From Mesotaenium endlicherianum (lineage: Eukaryota; Streptophyta; Zygnematophyceae; Zygnematales; Mesotaeniaceae): DNA of 64,000 nucleotides. Positions 20,177 through 31,376 of this stretch are shown in pieces. The stretch is from contig WELA01013853.1 of assembly GCA_009602735.1 (NCBI GenBank), positions 283,059-347,058 on the forward strand, in the 5' to 3' direction. Under the pieces are notes generated by a model. It searched no databases, was not told the DNA's origin, and was given only the letters and a program-made list of their open reading frames with translations. The position numbers and the translations under genes are program-made. Position 1 is the first letter of the stretch. Each line of letters opens with the position of its first letter.

Positions 20177-21185
20177 GTACCAATGCCCTGCGAAGTTCAG
20201 CTGACTGGTTTCCCTGGCTAAGAATTCCCAGCTCCTCTCCACCTCATTATACATGGCCTTGAACCTGTTATGGGATGTAGAGTCCTTAAAGCTGTCCGCG
20301 TCCATGGGGATCATCCTGATGATGCTGTCTTTCCCCCAGATACCCGAAATCAATACAGCTCCTTCCTCATTCACTTGGGCCATTGCCTTGGCCTCTCTGA
20401 TTGTATATCCTACCATTGGGGCATAATCGTGGTAGAGGAGGAATTCTGTGCTGACCTCTATATACTTGTCAAAGAATTCGGATGTCTCCCCTTCCCTCTG
20501 CAGGATGTCCTTCTGCGACTCGCTGCAACTTCTCTAGGCATACTTGAAGGTCTCCTCCAGTAGATCAAAGCCCTTGCCCAGCATTGTGTAGCGGTAGCTG
20601 CTGATTCTCCTCTGTTCTTGTTCAGCCTGCTGCTTCCGCCTCTCCTCAGCTTGCCTCTCCACCTCTGCCTTCTTGGCCTTCTCTGCAGCTTTTCTGTCCA
20701 GTTCTTCCTGCCTCAATTTGGCCTGTTCCTCCTCCTCCTCCTTCTTCTTCTGTGCCTCTTGCTGTTGTTGGAGTTGTTGTGATTCCCGAGCGGAGATGGA
20801 GGATGATTTGATGTCGCCACGAAATTGCAAATATTCTGCATGTGCCTCTTCCGCTCTTCTCTTCCTCTCAAGTTTTGACTTCTGAGTCATCCTGCTCAAT
20901 CAGAAACACAATGCAGTTAGTGAAGTCATGAGACCTTGCCGCTACTGAGTACTCTTGGTGGAGAAGAACGTGGTAGAGAGAGTTTCAAGTGTGTAATACC
21001 TTGTATGAATGAGTATAAGAGGAGAATTGAGTCAGAGAGAAAAAGTGAGTGTGAGCGCAGGTTGAGTGTGTAGAATGGTACATAAAAATTTGCCTGGCTG
21101 ATCCCGAGATGGAACACACTCCCTCTAACTTAATTTTAAGGTGGGCTGCCAATCACAACTGTGACTATATGTCCCTAACTGTCAC

Positions 21186-21223
21186 GTTCCCCTCCAACTT
21201 ACATGGAGACAGGACCTCCTGTC
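21186..21223 (-). other. internal hairpin plus purine-tract module, A4
   Basis: On the minus strand the GACAGG/CCTGTC hairpin (21208-21223) is followed by AAGTTGGAGGGGAAC. It is the same module as in A2, in an element with the other type of ORF3. Confidence 0.6.
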
Positions 21224-21240
21224 ACTTGTCCATGTCTACT

Positions 21241-24200
21241 GAAATGACAGTTAGGGAGGTGTGCCAGCCGCCCGAAGGTGGAACCGCTTCAACTCCCCTT
21301 TGGCATTGGTCAGCTGGTCTTTAAATTCCCAAGTGTTCCCAGAGGCATCGTACCCCTTCCATCTGACCAGGTACTTCATGACATATTGAGATGATCAACG
21401 GACGGAGCGAGCGTCTAAAATCTCCTCGACCTCATATTCCTCAGGGTCACCATCCCTAGCAGCGGGGACCGGGCCCAATTGAACAGGTAACCAACCTGTG
21501 AACACTGGGTCACCTTTGATGTACGGTTCCAGGAAGGAGACATTAAAGACTGGATGACCCTTGTATTTTGCTGACATGTTCAGTTTGTAAGCATTCTGAC
21601 CGACACGGCGCACTACCGAATATGGACCAACCCAGAACGGGCCAAGCTTTTTCTTGACCACACTAGGCAGGTACAGGTGTTGAGAATGCAATTTGACCAA
21701 ATCGCCCTTAGAAAATGTCAGCTCCCGACGGTGTTGATTAGCGTATTTTTGTTGATTTTCCTGGACTTTGTGCAGGTTTTGTTGGACTTCTGACAGGGTG
21801 TCAGCAAACTCCTGGGTTAACTGTAGGGAGACCAAACTGTCAATCCCTTCAGGGTGAGTTAAAGACTCCCCTAGTACATCTGAAGGAGACTTAGGGACTC
21901 TACTAAGAGTCAATTCAAAAGGAATCTTGCCCGTTGACGCGTGCACCGCATTGTTGACCGCAAACTCGATATGAGGCAAGAGGACATTCCAATTGTCTTG
22001 TTTTTGGTTAATATATGCTCTCAGCACCTCTTGCAGGACATGGTTAGTTCTTTCAGTCTGCCCATCATTCTGAGGGTGGTTTGCTGTGCTGAGCAGCTGT
22101 TTGACTCCCATTACCCCCATTAAAGCTCTACAAAATTGAGAGGTAAATTTTGAGTCTTTGTCTGAGATGATATTAGAGGGTAGCCCATGTTGGCATACTA
22201 CATGGTTGTACAACTGTCTCGCTGTTTCGAGTGCAGTTAACTTGACAGTTGGGAAGATGAGAATGACCATTTTGTCAATTTATCCACTACTACCAGTATC
22301 GAATCATGCCCATTGGCAGTTCGTGCTAGTGTTACCACCCAGTCCATGGATATTGTTTCCCGACGTCCAGCTGGGATGAGCAGTGGTTGTGAGAGACCCC
22401 CCGGTGGTGTGTGCCTAGACTTATTTTCCTAACACTGATCACAGGACTTAACATATTTCCAGACCTCCCGAGGCAACCCATTCCAATGATAATGTTTTGC
22501 CAGTTTGCCAACAGTTTTGGCCTGCCCCAAATGCCCACCCAGTAAATTGTAATGCGCTTGACTCAGTAAGAGGGACCTTAAATCCAAGTTATTAGGAATG
22601 ACCAGCATGAGCCTGCCTGAAGTAGTTTCAATCACCCAGACCCCTCCCTTGAGCTTATACCCGAGTGCGGTAGCACGACACATACCAGTAGTGGAGTTGG
22701 GCTCAAATGTTGGGTCAGAAAGGTAGGCTTTCCTAAGTTGTTCAAGGAAGGACTTTTCACCTTTAGTGAAGTGAGTGCACACAGGACTTTATCTACAGCA
22801 TGCTGACAAAAGTTCCTTTCTTGCAAGTCAGGTCTTCTAGAGAGTGTATCAGCAGGATCCAACTTCCCTGGTTTGTAGTCGATCTGGACTTTGAACTGCT
22901 CCAGCATCTGGCTCCAGCGGTTCTCCCTCCTCGACAGCTTGGACTTCTTCTGAAAGTGGGTCAGAGCTAGATGATCTGTAATCACCTTAAAAGCTTTACC
23001 ATGTAAGTATGCTCTCCACTGTTTGAGTACATGAATGATAGCTAGCAGCTCTTTATCATGCACTGAGTAATTAATCTCCGCTGGATTAAATTTCATAGAC
23101 TCATACAACACAAGATGCCACTCCTGCCGTACCTTACCATCCTTTGTGGTTTTGTCAGCAGGCTGCAACAAAATAGCACCCATGGCAAAGTCAGAGGCAT
23201 CAGTAACCACCTGCACCGGTTTGCTGGGGTCATACACGGCTAGCACTGGGGCAGAACAAAGGGCATCTTTAAGGGTCTGGAAGGCAGCCTGCTGCTCTTC
23301 CCCCCACACATAATCTATGTCTTTCTTCGTAAGGTCAGTCAGTTTACTGGCCTTTGTAGAATAATTCTCAATACATGTCCTAGAGTAGTTAGCCAATCCA
23401 CGGAAGGATCTATCTTCAGAGACAGACTTTGGTACAGGCCAGTCCCTTATGGTCTGGACTTTCTCAGCATCTACGATGATGCCTTCTATACTGACAACGT
23501 AGCCTAAGAATTCAATACTTCCCTTGAAGAAATCACACTTGCTCATTTTAGCATATAATTGATTTCTTCTCAGAGTGTCCATGACTGTCTTTAAGTGTTC
23601 AGCATGCTGAACTTCATCACTAGAGAAAATTAAGATATCATCCAGAAAGACTTGCACAAACTTATCCAGGTAAGGTCTGAAAATGTCATTTATAGCACCC
23701 ATGAAGGTTGCAGGAGCATTAGTCAGTCTAAATGGCATCACATTAAATTCATAGTGCCCATAACGTGTGCGGAAGGGAGTCTTGTGTTCATCTCCCTCAG
23801 CAATTTTGGTTTGATGGTAAACACTCTTGAGATCTATCTTACTGAACACTTTAGCACCAGACAGGGTATCAAGCAAGTCCTTAATTCTGGGTAAAGCATA
23901 CTTGTTCTTTACTGTAATTCTGTTCGGAGCTCTGTAATCAACACATATCCGCATACTTCCAGTTTTAATCTTAACAAATAGGATGGGTGTGCCATAAGGT
24001 GATTTATCGGGGGAAATATATCCATTTTCCTCAAGCTCTGCAGTCTGTGTTTTCAACTCTTCGTTCTCCACGTAAGAGAAGCCATAAGTGCGTTGCCAGG
24101 GTGAATGACTCCCAGGTAATAAATCAATCTTGTGATCTACTTCCCTCTTAGGGAGTAGTCCTGGAGGCATTTTCAAAACGTCATTGTACTGAGCAACGAT

Positions 24201-24330
24201 TTTTGCAGCAGTAGGGTCAACGGAGGACTTACCTTTTTCTCAACCACTTCTTCATGTTGAGGAGGTACCTCTCTTAGCAATAGACAGAATATTTTGTCTT
24301 CCTTTTGGTTCCAGCTTTCAATGAACTCCA
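21241..24330 (-). pseudogene. pol region of A4, broken
   Basis: Reading leftward from about 24.3 kb: RT (GGTYHQ-type region near 23.8 kb, [10 protein letters not shown] near 23.64 kb), RNase H (DASDFAMG near 23.2 kb), integrase zinc finger near 22.5 kb, catalytic core near 22.1 kb with TDGQTE-like sequence, GPY/F near 21.65 kb and a chromodomain near 21.35-21.45 kb. It is clearly family A but more diverged than A2 and A3. Several breaks. The right end abuts family C sequence. Confidence 0.88.
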
Positions 24331-27160
24331 CCTCTTGCAGAGTTCTGTAGAGCCTCTCACTCTGCCCGTTTGTCTGAGGATGATAGGAAGTGCGTCCGTG
24401 ATGATGGTGAAAGGAAGCTCTGGACTTGCAATTGTCAACAGCCCCTTAATTTGCTCAAAAGCTTGCTGCTCCTTGTCACCCCATAGCCACTTCTCCTGCT
24501 TCTTTAACATGTCCGTGAGCGGTGCACACACCTTGGCAACTCCTTCAATGAAACGTCGATAATAATTCGCCATGCCGAGGAAACTCCTGAGTTAATGAAT
24601 ACCAACAGGTATCGGCCAATCACTGACTGCTTGCACCTTCTTCTATTCCACCTTGACTCCTTCAGCTCCCACTATGTGCCCAACAAACTCGATCTCCTTG
24701 AGACAGAAGTCGCACTTGCTCATCTTCCTATATAGCTTCTGATCTCTCAAGACCTCCAACACTTTCCTCAGATGCTCCACATGCTCCTCCAAGGTCTTCG
24801 AATAGATCAAGGTGTCGTCCAAAAATACCATCACAAACTGGTCCAAGTAGAGTCTGAAGATACTATTCATGAGTCCTATGAATGTAGCTGGTGCATTAGT
24901 CAACCCAAATGGCATGACTATGAACTGGAACAAACCATAGCGAGTCCTGAAAGCAGTCTTTTGAACGTCTCCTTCCGCAATCCATACCTGGTGATAGCCA
25001 CTCCTCATATCGGTATTCGAGAAATACTTCGCCCCGACAAGCCTGTCAATTTACTCGTCCACTCGTGGAAGTGGGTACTTGTTCTTGATGGTGACCTTGT
25101 TGAGAGCCCGGTAGTCGACACACATCCTCATAGTCCCATCCTTCTTCTTCACAAACAAGACTGGCGCTGCAAATGGAGACTCGCTGGGTCGGACGAATCC
25201 CTTTTCCAAGACCTCTATCAGTTACTTCTTCAACTCATCCAACTCCACAAACGATTGTCAATATGCGGGTCTCAGTGGTGGCTTGCTCCCTGGTTCCAAC
25301 TCGATCTTGTGCTCCATAGTTCTCTGTGGAAGTAGTCCTGCAGGTAGCTCCTCAGGAAACACGCACTTGAATTCCTCCAACAGCGCCTTAAATTGGGCAG
25401 GCATCTCAGCAGGCTTCTTCTTCTCTTGAGCAGTTGGGCTCTGCTCCTTCTGAGCGAGGGAATCAGACACCACTACTTGCTCCTCTGGCGATGTACATTC
25501 GCCCAGGCAGTGAGGAGTCACGCTTGCTCCTTCTGATGACCTGGCCAGGGCCACCGAAACAAGGTACATCTCCTTCACCCGATTCGCCATGCATAGCTTC
25601 TTAACTTGCAGGCTCGACAAAAGACAGTTACTTGTGGTTGTATCTACCTCCACCTGTTTTGCTGTCTCCATTTGACCATCACGCCCTTCGACCTTCACTT
25701 GTCCTGTGCTCCAATGCACTTGAGGGTTGGCTTTTCTAAGCCATGGTCGACCCAATATCACCTCATGGTGACCCAACTCTGCCTGCTCCATAACTTCCTT
25801 ACTCCGGTGCCCCGCTCCTTCCACGTGAATAGCTTCCGTAGGTGCACCACACTTGAGTCTCTGCCCATTCGCCAAAATTGCCTCCTTGGGCTCATAATGC
25901 TTCTGCACAGGGATTCGCCAGTCTTTCACCAGCTTCTTGTGCACAAAATTTGCACTTGCGCCACTGTCAACCATACACTTCGCCTTGTTGCCGTCGACTA
26001 CTCCTTCCACGATGATAGGCTTGTCAACGTCTCGTCCTTTGCTTCTCGGCAGGCTCCTGGGGATAAACTCCTTGTAATTTCCTTCTTCACGCCAGAAGAC
26101 ACCCCAAAACAACTTATCGGCGTCCTCCTTTTTCCTGCTGTTGAGGTTGCTTCGCCTTCATACAACAGTATCAAGCCAGATGTCCAAGCTTGCCACAATT
26201 ATAGCAGGGCCCTCTCGACTTGAAATTCTGCTGCGTGCGCTGGTTCTGACTAAGTCCCAACTCCATATAGGTACTGGACCTTGAACACTCGTGCTTGGCG
26301 CTTGAGACCCAAAGCGTCGATATCCTCCAAAGTTGTGGCTGCCCCACTGCCTCTGACTATACTCCACATTGTCGACCCTTGTCGCCAATGCCATCATTTC
26401 TCCAAGACTGGTAGGGTCCTTGAGCGCCACTTCCTTGGCCACAGTTGGCTTGAGTCTCCTCTTGAACTCGTCCATCATCTCCGACTCGTGCATGGATGGT
26501 CATTGAAGCACTAGCTCGTTGAAGCGCGAAACATTCTCCTGAACGCTTCTCGTTGACTTAGGCGCACGAATAGATCTCGAGCAGTAGCCTCGGGTGCAAT
26601 AGGTTGAAATTGCCTCTTCAAGCCTTCAGATAGCTGATCAACAGTAGCCGAAACTCCAGACAGCTGCTCTTCTTGTTCATACCAAGCTCCAGCACTCTTC
26701 TGCAGCAAAGTTATGACAAAGGCGACTTGCCTGTCGGGCGTGAGCGCAGAATACTCCAGAAACTTCTTCACTCCAAAAATCCATTAATGAACAGGCGGCA
26801 ATCCACGCTCTCCAGTATACACTTCAGGCTTAGGCGCACGCACTCCCAATGCGGGTGGAATAACTGGTTGCATCACTGAATTAACATGGATTGGTGGTAC
26901 AACAGGTGCAGGTGCCGAACTTGTCGAAGCGCCATTCCCAACAACAATTCGCACCATTCTCTCCACCTCCGCACGCATATTTTGTTGAAATTAGGCGTAG
27001 ACTTCTCCTGCAATTGCATTTGCCATTTGCCTTAGCATCGCTTGCATCCCTTGTTGCTCTCTTGACAAAGGTGGTGCCGTCTGCTCCACGCGCTCAACAT
27101 GCTTGACATGTTCGCCTCCTCCAGTTGCCGACTGCGACTCCAAAAAAAATAAATGCAAAC
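24331..27160 (-). pseudogene. gag-pol region of C1, broken
   Basis: Gag lies at about 26.1-27.1 kb (QKSAGAWYEQEEQ, LSEGLKRQFQP). Protease lies at about 25.95 kb (MVDSGASANFVHKKLV). RT lies at about 24.65-25.3 kb ([34 protein letters not shown]), followed by part of RNase H. The order is that of Ty3/gypsy. Nothing suggests a working product. Confidence 0.85.
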
Positions 27161-27181
27161 TAGCCTAGCTCCGATACCAGA

Positions 27182-27927
27182 TGAAAGGGACAGAGTGCCC
27201 TAGTGGAAACGTAGTAACTCACAAGGAAAGGAACTAGTTGCAATCATACTCAAGAGTGCAGCGGCATATTACTAAGAAAGCTTAGGAAAGTTACTCAACA
27301 TTTTGAGTAGCAAGAAACTGCTCACAAATGATGTAGGATGGAAGGACTTGTCATTACAAACCCGTAGAAATTTACAGAAGTGAAAATTGATAAGAAATGA
27401 AGAAGTTATGCCTAGTTATTGTTTTCCAGCCTAAGTGCTCCTCTCTAGGAGGAAGCTACGGAATTTCCTTAGTGTTTGTCAATTCGTCCCTTCCAGAATA
27501 TTCGTGAGTATGCCAGATCAGTCTCATCTGATGTGTCGGGTCAAATTGACGTCCACATACATGCATCGACATTACTAGAATATTCTATCGTAGGCGCGCT
27601 AGGCTAAACCGAAATTTCTAGGTAAATCGACCTAGTCGGCACTCCGCGTCAGCCGAACTTACGTGAAGGTTCGAGTTCACTCTAAAGGGGCCAGATCGCT
27701 CGACGCTGTCGGTCAATCCGACGGTGGCGCTCATCGCGAATTAAGGACAGTCGCCGACCAACCTTAAAACTAATAAACCTTCGTAAGTCCATAACTCTCT
27801 CAATACTCAACCAAATTCGATGAACTTTATATCAAAATGACCACAAAAAGGCATTCTACGCTTCTATGTAATCAAAACATACTTTCATGGAACTCAAAAT
27901 TGCACTTTATAAATCTATGACCTTACA
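27182..27927 (-). repeat. 5' LTR of C1
   Basis: 746 bp bounded by TGAAAGGG and CTTACA on the plus strand (TGTAAGGTC...CCCTTTCA on the minus). It is about 85-88% similar by eye to the C2 LTR at 31377-32119, so the two are separate, old insertions. Confidence 0.85.
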
Positions 27928-28204
27928 CCAGATCTCAGTCCCCTGATCCTGGAGCCCCAAGAACAACCCCCTAAACATCAAAACCATCCTCAAGTCAAGC
28001 TTTGCTGGAGGTCTTTCTGTTTGCACCCCACAACGGAAGTGGACTGAGGGTGGAGGTGACAGTTCACTGTCTCTAGCGATCCTTACAACTAGGCAACGGT
28101 GCTGAAGCAAGAGGCAGGCGGTGGGGGGTTAGTTCTGTTAGTTCCCTGACCAGATAATTCTACAGTAATGTTGTCGAGGCGACAACAATTTAATTTGGGA
28201 AGAT
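27928..28204 (+). mobile_element. tail of another family A element (ORF3 end and PPT)
   Basis: The start matches the last codons of the first-type ORF3 (the Pro/Ser-rich SPDPEAPGTTP end in A2). The stretch then ends with the GTTGTCG-AGG-CGACAAC hairpin at 28170-28186 and a decayed purine tract before an LTR start TGTAATGAATCAG at 28205. The left side is replaced by C1. The LTR that follows is a diverged subfamily. Confidence 0.7.
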
Positions 28205-29395
28205 TGTAATGAATCAGTTCATTATTTATTTAATTGATTGCATGTATAAATACAACACCAAATAAGTATTATGTCAATATACTCACATGCGCAAGTTCAT
28301 TTAAATGAATGTATGTCGATGTAATGCGAGTTTACTTACTTTGTCAAAAAGGTCAGCAGGATGACTTTTATACCATAGTGTAGTTTGCTGATTTTATTGA
28401 GAAGGTCAACAGGATGACTTTTGTATCATAGTATAGTTTGCTGAGATTTATATATCAGTTATATACAGGATATAATATCAGTAGGTTGACATATAGTAAG
28501 CTCGCTTGATATTAGTCAATATACTTAGCTTCAGTACGCTGAGGATAGACATATTCATTTAGATTGTTATTTGTAGATTGGCACATGTGACCGTAGTATA
28601 CTGAAAGTCGGGAGGTCGACTGAGATTCGGTAAACCGATGACCTACCAGTGTGGTTAACTCCTGGGTAGGCGGAGCCGTCGTCAGTCAACCGAACAGTTA
28701 GGACTTCAGTCAACCGACCAATTAAGGTCAGCAGGATGACTTTTGTACCATAGTGTAGTTTGCTGATTTTATTGAGAAGGTCAACAGGATGACTTTTGTA
28801 TCATAGTATAGTTTGCTAAGATTTATATATCAGTTATATATATAGAATGTAATATCAGTACGTTGACATGTAGTAAGCTCGCTTGATATTAGTCAGTATA
28901 CTTAGCTCCGATACCACTGAAATGAATCTTGCTTATTCAAGATTAATATATTTCATTTAGATATATAAGATCAAAGATAGGTGGAAGCGTGTGAAATCAG
29001 GGAGCGATCTTCGTCCTTAAAATGAAGTCCGTTTACTCATCTATAACCCTTGACTCACTTACCGTAGTGTGCCATAGTTGCACACTAATACAAGGCACAA
29101 GAAAGAGGCAAGCTTGAGGACTAGAGCTTCTCCTTTAGAAACTCATGGCCTCTTGCCTACCAGGCATACAAGCATGTGTAAGCAAGTTAAGTTGGGAACC
29201 ACGGATCTAGGTATAACGACCATATTAATTGGTCGATTGACTGAAGTCCTGATTGTTCAGTTGACTAACGACGGCTCCGCCTACCCAGGAGTTAACCACA
29301 TTGGTAGGACATCGGTTTACCAAATCTAAGTCGACCTTCCCACTTTCAGTATACTACGGTCACATGTGCCAATCTACAAATAATAATCTTCTTGC
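28205..29395. repeat. inverted pair of diverged A-type LTRs (A')
   Basis: A plus-oriented LTR begins at 28205 with TGTAATGAATCAG. A minus-oriented one begins at 28918 with TGAAATGAATC and is preceded by a reverse-complement PBS (28905-28916), and runs to about 29395. They share the core with GTGGTTAACTCCTGGGTAGG and the stretch around CACATGTGACCGTAGTATACTG as inverted copies. Away from the core they differ strongly from the main A LTR. No coding sequence is present. Confidence 0.65.
28351..28907. repeat. 180-bp direct repeat within the A' LTR region
   Basis: 28351-28530 and 28736-28907 both begin GGTCAGCAGGATGACTTTT and end TATACTTAGCT, and are about 93% alike by eye. The second copy runs into the reverse-complement PBS at the shared bases AGCT, as if joined there by microhomology. 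Confidence 0.75.
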
Positions 29396-30205
29396 TAGCT
29401 TGGGATTACAGTGCAAAATTCTTACCACTAATTTATGCACGCTGTTGTTATTGGCTTGCTAAGTGCTTGCTGCAATTGCAATAGGTGCCATGTATATGCC
29501 TCCAGAGAGGAACTTAGGTTTGAGCTATATTGAGTTTGCCCATTGTCATTTGTTGAGTCTATGTGATCCCAATGTTTGCCTCGCCCTCCCGGGAACTATG
29601 TAAGACGGAGTCATCAAATCTTGACTAAACTGATGCAACTAGGATGTGGTTTTTACCATGCGTAGCTAATCTCATGGAAGGCAACTTACACAGTTGCTTG
29701 TTGTCTGTTTGACAGACAGAGACCAGCAAGCAGAGTGTGAACCAATGGTGATGTACAGGTCGAGAGAGGCCGAGGAGTTGGCATGCTGGACGCTGCCACG
29801 TGACGCTTCCCCACTTGTCCTCTGGGCAACTTCAGGCAGTAAGGCCCGAAGGAAGGAGTATCCTGAAACATCAAAACTATGATACAATTGGTTGTTTCTG
29901 TTTCCTTTTCACTTAGATTGTTGACTCTCACTATTTGATGGTTGTTATTTTGGCGTATGTCTTGCTAGGAATGACTAGTATGAGTCATTGTATGCATGCG
30001 TTGGTAAATTCAGCTAGCTGAGCTACTCTTTGGTATTGGAGGAACTTGCTAATGGGGCCGGTTGTCTTTATCTCATAGCAAGCTATCTACATGGAGGGGT
30101 GTAATACGCTGGCTTGAGTTTGGATTATCCATGGATACAGCTTTATGGTGAGAGGGTCTGAATGGCAGTACACTTTTCCCTATGCCACTCTGGGCATTGC
30201 TCTAC
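29396..30205. other. unassigned sequence
   Basis: I see no domain-bearing ORF, RNA gene or repeat related to the rest of the window here. The short ORFs near 29.7-29.9 kb overlap on both strands and look like chance. It ends at the solo LTR target site TCTAC. Confidence 0.4.
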
Positions 30206-30926
30206 TGAAATGAATCGACTTACCAAATAGACGATTAACAATTGATAAAGATCTTTATATCAGCAAGTAATCTTTATGGATTTTCCGTTAACTGATTAAA
30301 CGGAAAAAGGACAACACACTAGCAGTGAACAACACTCGTAAGTCAAATGCGAGTAAACTAGCATCAATAATGCAATCAGTAAAACTCATACATAAGCAAG
30401 GTTAGAAGACAGTGCGTATCAATGGCTTCTCGCCTTGGATTCAGATCTCTCTCAGTAAGCTGTACAAGAGAGTTGGCCTCGTTTTCGAATGCCGAACTCG
30501 AGAGCGATCCTAGCATATGAACATGGAATGAGTTTACTGCTCAACGGCCAGTGCGATGGCACCGCCTACCCGGGAGTTAACCACGTTGGTAGGACCTCGG
30601 TTAACCAAATCCACCGCCATCTCCCATCATCCCGAATCGCCATCCATCATAGGGATGTCATCTGGCCATTCATCTAGCCTATCATACTCAGATGCATATT
30701 GAGGCAGTTCGCTGCTACCGAGTACGGAAGTCAGCTGGCTGTCAAAGAATGTGTCAGCAAGCTGACTTAAGTTGACTTCAGCCTGCTGCTTCCGGCTGAG
30801 TCATTAAACTGCTATTAAATATAAAGTCCAGCAAATTGATTATTTAACTAGAGTTCAACAGGCTGAACATGATTAACTATTATATTTTAATGAATATTAT
30901 ATCTACTAATATATTGATTCATTACA
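30206..30926 (-). mobile_element. solo LTR of family A
   Basis: A 721-bp complete LTR (TGAAATGAATCG...GATTCATTACA in plus orientation) is flanked on both sides by TCTAC (30201-30205 and 30927-30931). With no internal sequence, this is a solo LTR left by recombination between the two LTRs of a former element. It carries no genes. Confidence 0.93.
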
Positions 30927-31376
30927 TCTACCCCTGAAAAATGAACTATTTTTTTGGGGGGGGGACTTTCTTTCTTGCTTATTTGGGTGTTTGCACTCCG
31001 TGTCCTCTCTTGGTTTTCCTTTGTTGATTCTTCTCCACCCACTCGTACCGTCGCAATACTCTGTGACTGTCACTCTGTGTGGTTCTTATGATGCGGAGTT
31101 GTAGGCACTTTTTGGTGTGCATATGTGGTTAGTGCTGTCGAGTCGACAGCTTCTGAAGTTGGGGAGAGAAAGATAGGATGCGTATTAGGAGTATTCAGTA
31201 AGCTGTGCTTTCCTGCATACTCAGCAGCAAGTGTATGTACTAATTGGGTCATACACTGCCACATCCTATGTGTGTATCGCATTAATATCAGGAGCATCAG
31301 TGACTGATTGGTGTAAACTGTGAGTTGCAGTTTACTGTTGGAGCAAGTGTACGTACTACCTGAGTAAGTACATTGC
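30927..31376. other. unassigned sequence with an A-like hairpin
   Basis: This contains GCTGTCG-AGT-CGACAGC (31134-31150), followed by a purine-rich GTTGGGGAGAGAAAG run, which looks like the hairpin and PPT of a distant relative of family A. A run of about ten G lies near 30955. No gene is supported. Confidence 0.45.

Larger units (their letters stand above)
10380..20890 (-). pseudogene. ORF3 (second type) of A4, split by A2
   Basis: The two pieces lie at 20177-20890 (coiled-coil start and globular middle, with MVGYT, IRMI and DSFKD) and at 10380-11359 (C-terminal half, with KGKHAYAKWA and an acidic run). They flank element A2 and share the GTACC target duplication. This is the same second type of ORF3 as A1. 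On the minus strand a CACTAAC branchpoint-like motif (20916-20922) and a CAG acceptor (20892-20894) precede the ATG at 20888-20890. Broken; function unknown. Confidence 0.78.
9509..24330 (-). mobile_element. Ty3/gypsy chromovirus, family A copy A4 (broken; A2 nested inside)
   Basis: This minus-strand copy has its 3' LTR at 9509-10218, ORF3 of the second type at 10380-11359 continuing at 20177-20890, and pol at 21241-24330. Element A2 (11360-20176) lies inside its ORF3, flanked by the 5-bp direct repeat GTACC. The 5' end (gag and 5' LTR) is absent; at about 24331 the sequence switches to a family C element. It has several breaks of its own and is older than A2, which interrupts it. Confidence 0.9.
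24331..27927 (-). mobile_element. Ty3/gypsy element, family C copy C1 (broken, 3'-incomplete)
   Basis: This minus-strand element has its 5' LTR at 27182-27927, PBS TGGTATCGGAGC just inside it, then gag, protease and RT, with the start of RNase H and a short stretch of integrase. Its 3' end abuts A4 pol at about 24331. It is a third family: gag and pol match neither A nor B closely. It is reduced and has at least half a dozen breaks. It lies between A4 and the A tail at 27928. Confidence 0.87.

Noticed and set aside
28351-28907. CRISPR-like or satellite array
   Set aside because: Only two long units within LTR sequence, in a eukaryotic retroelement setting.
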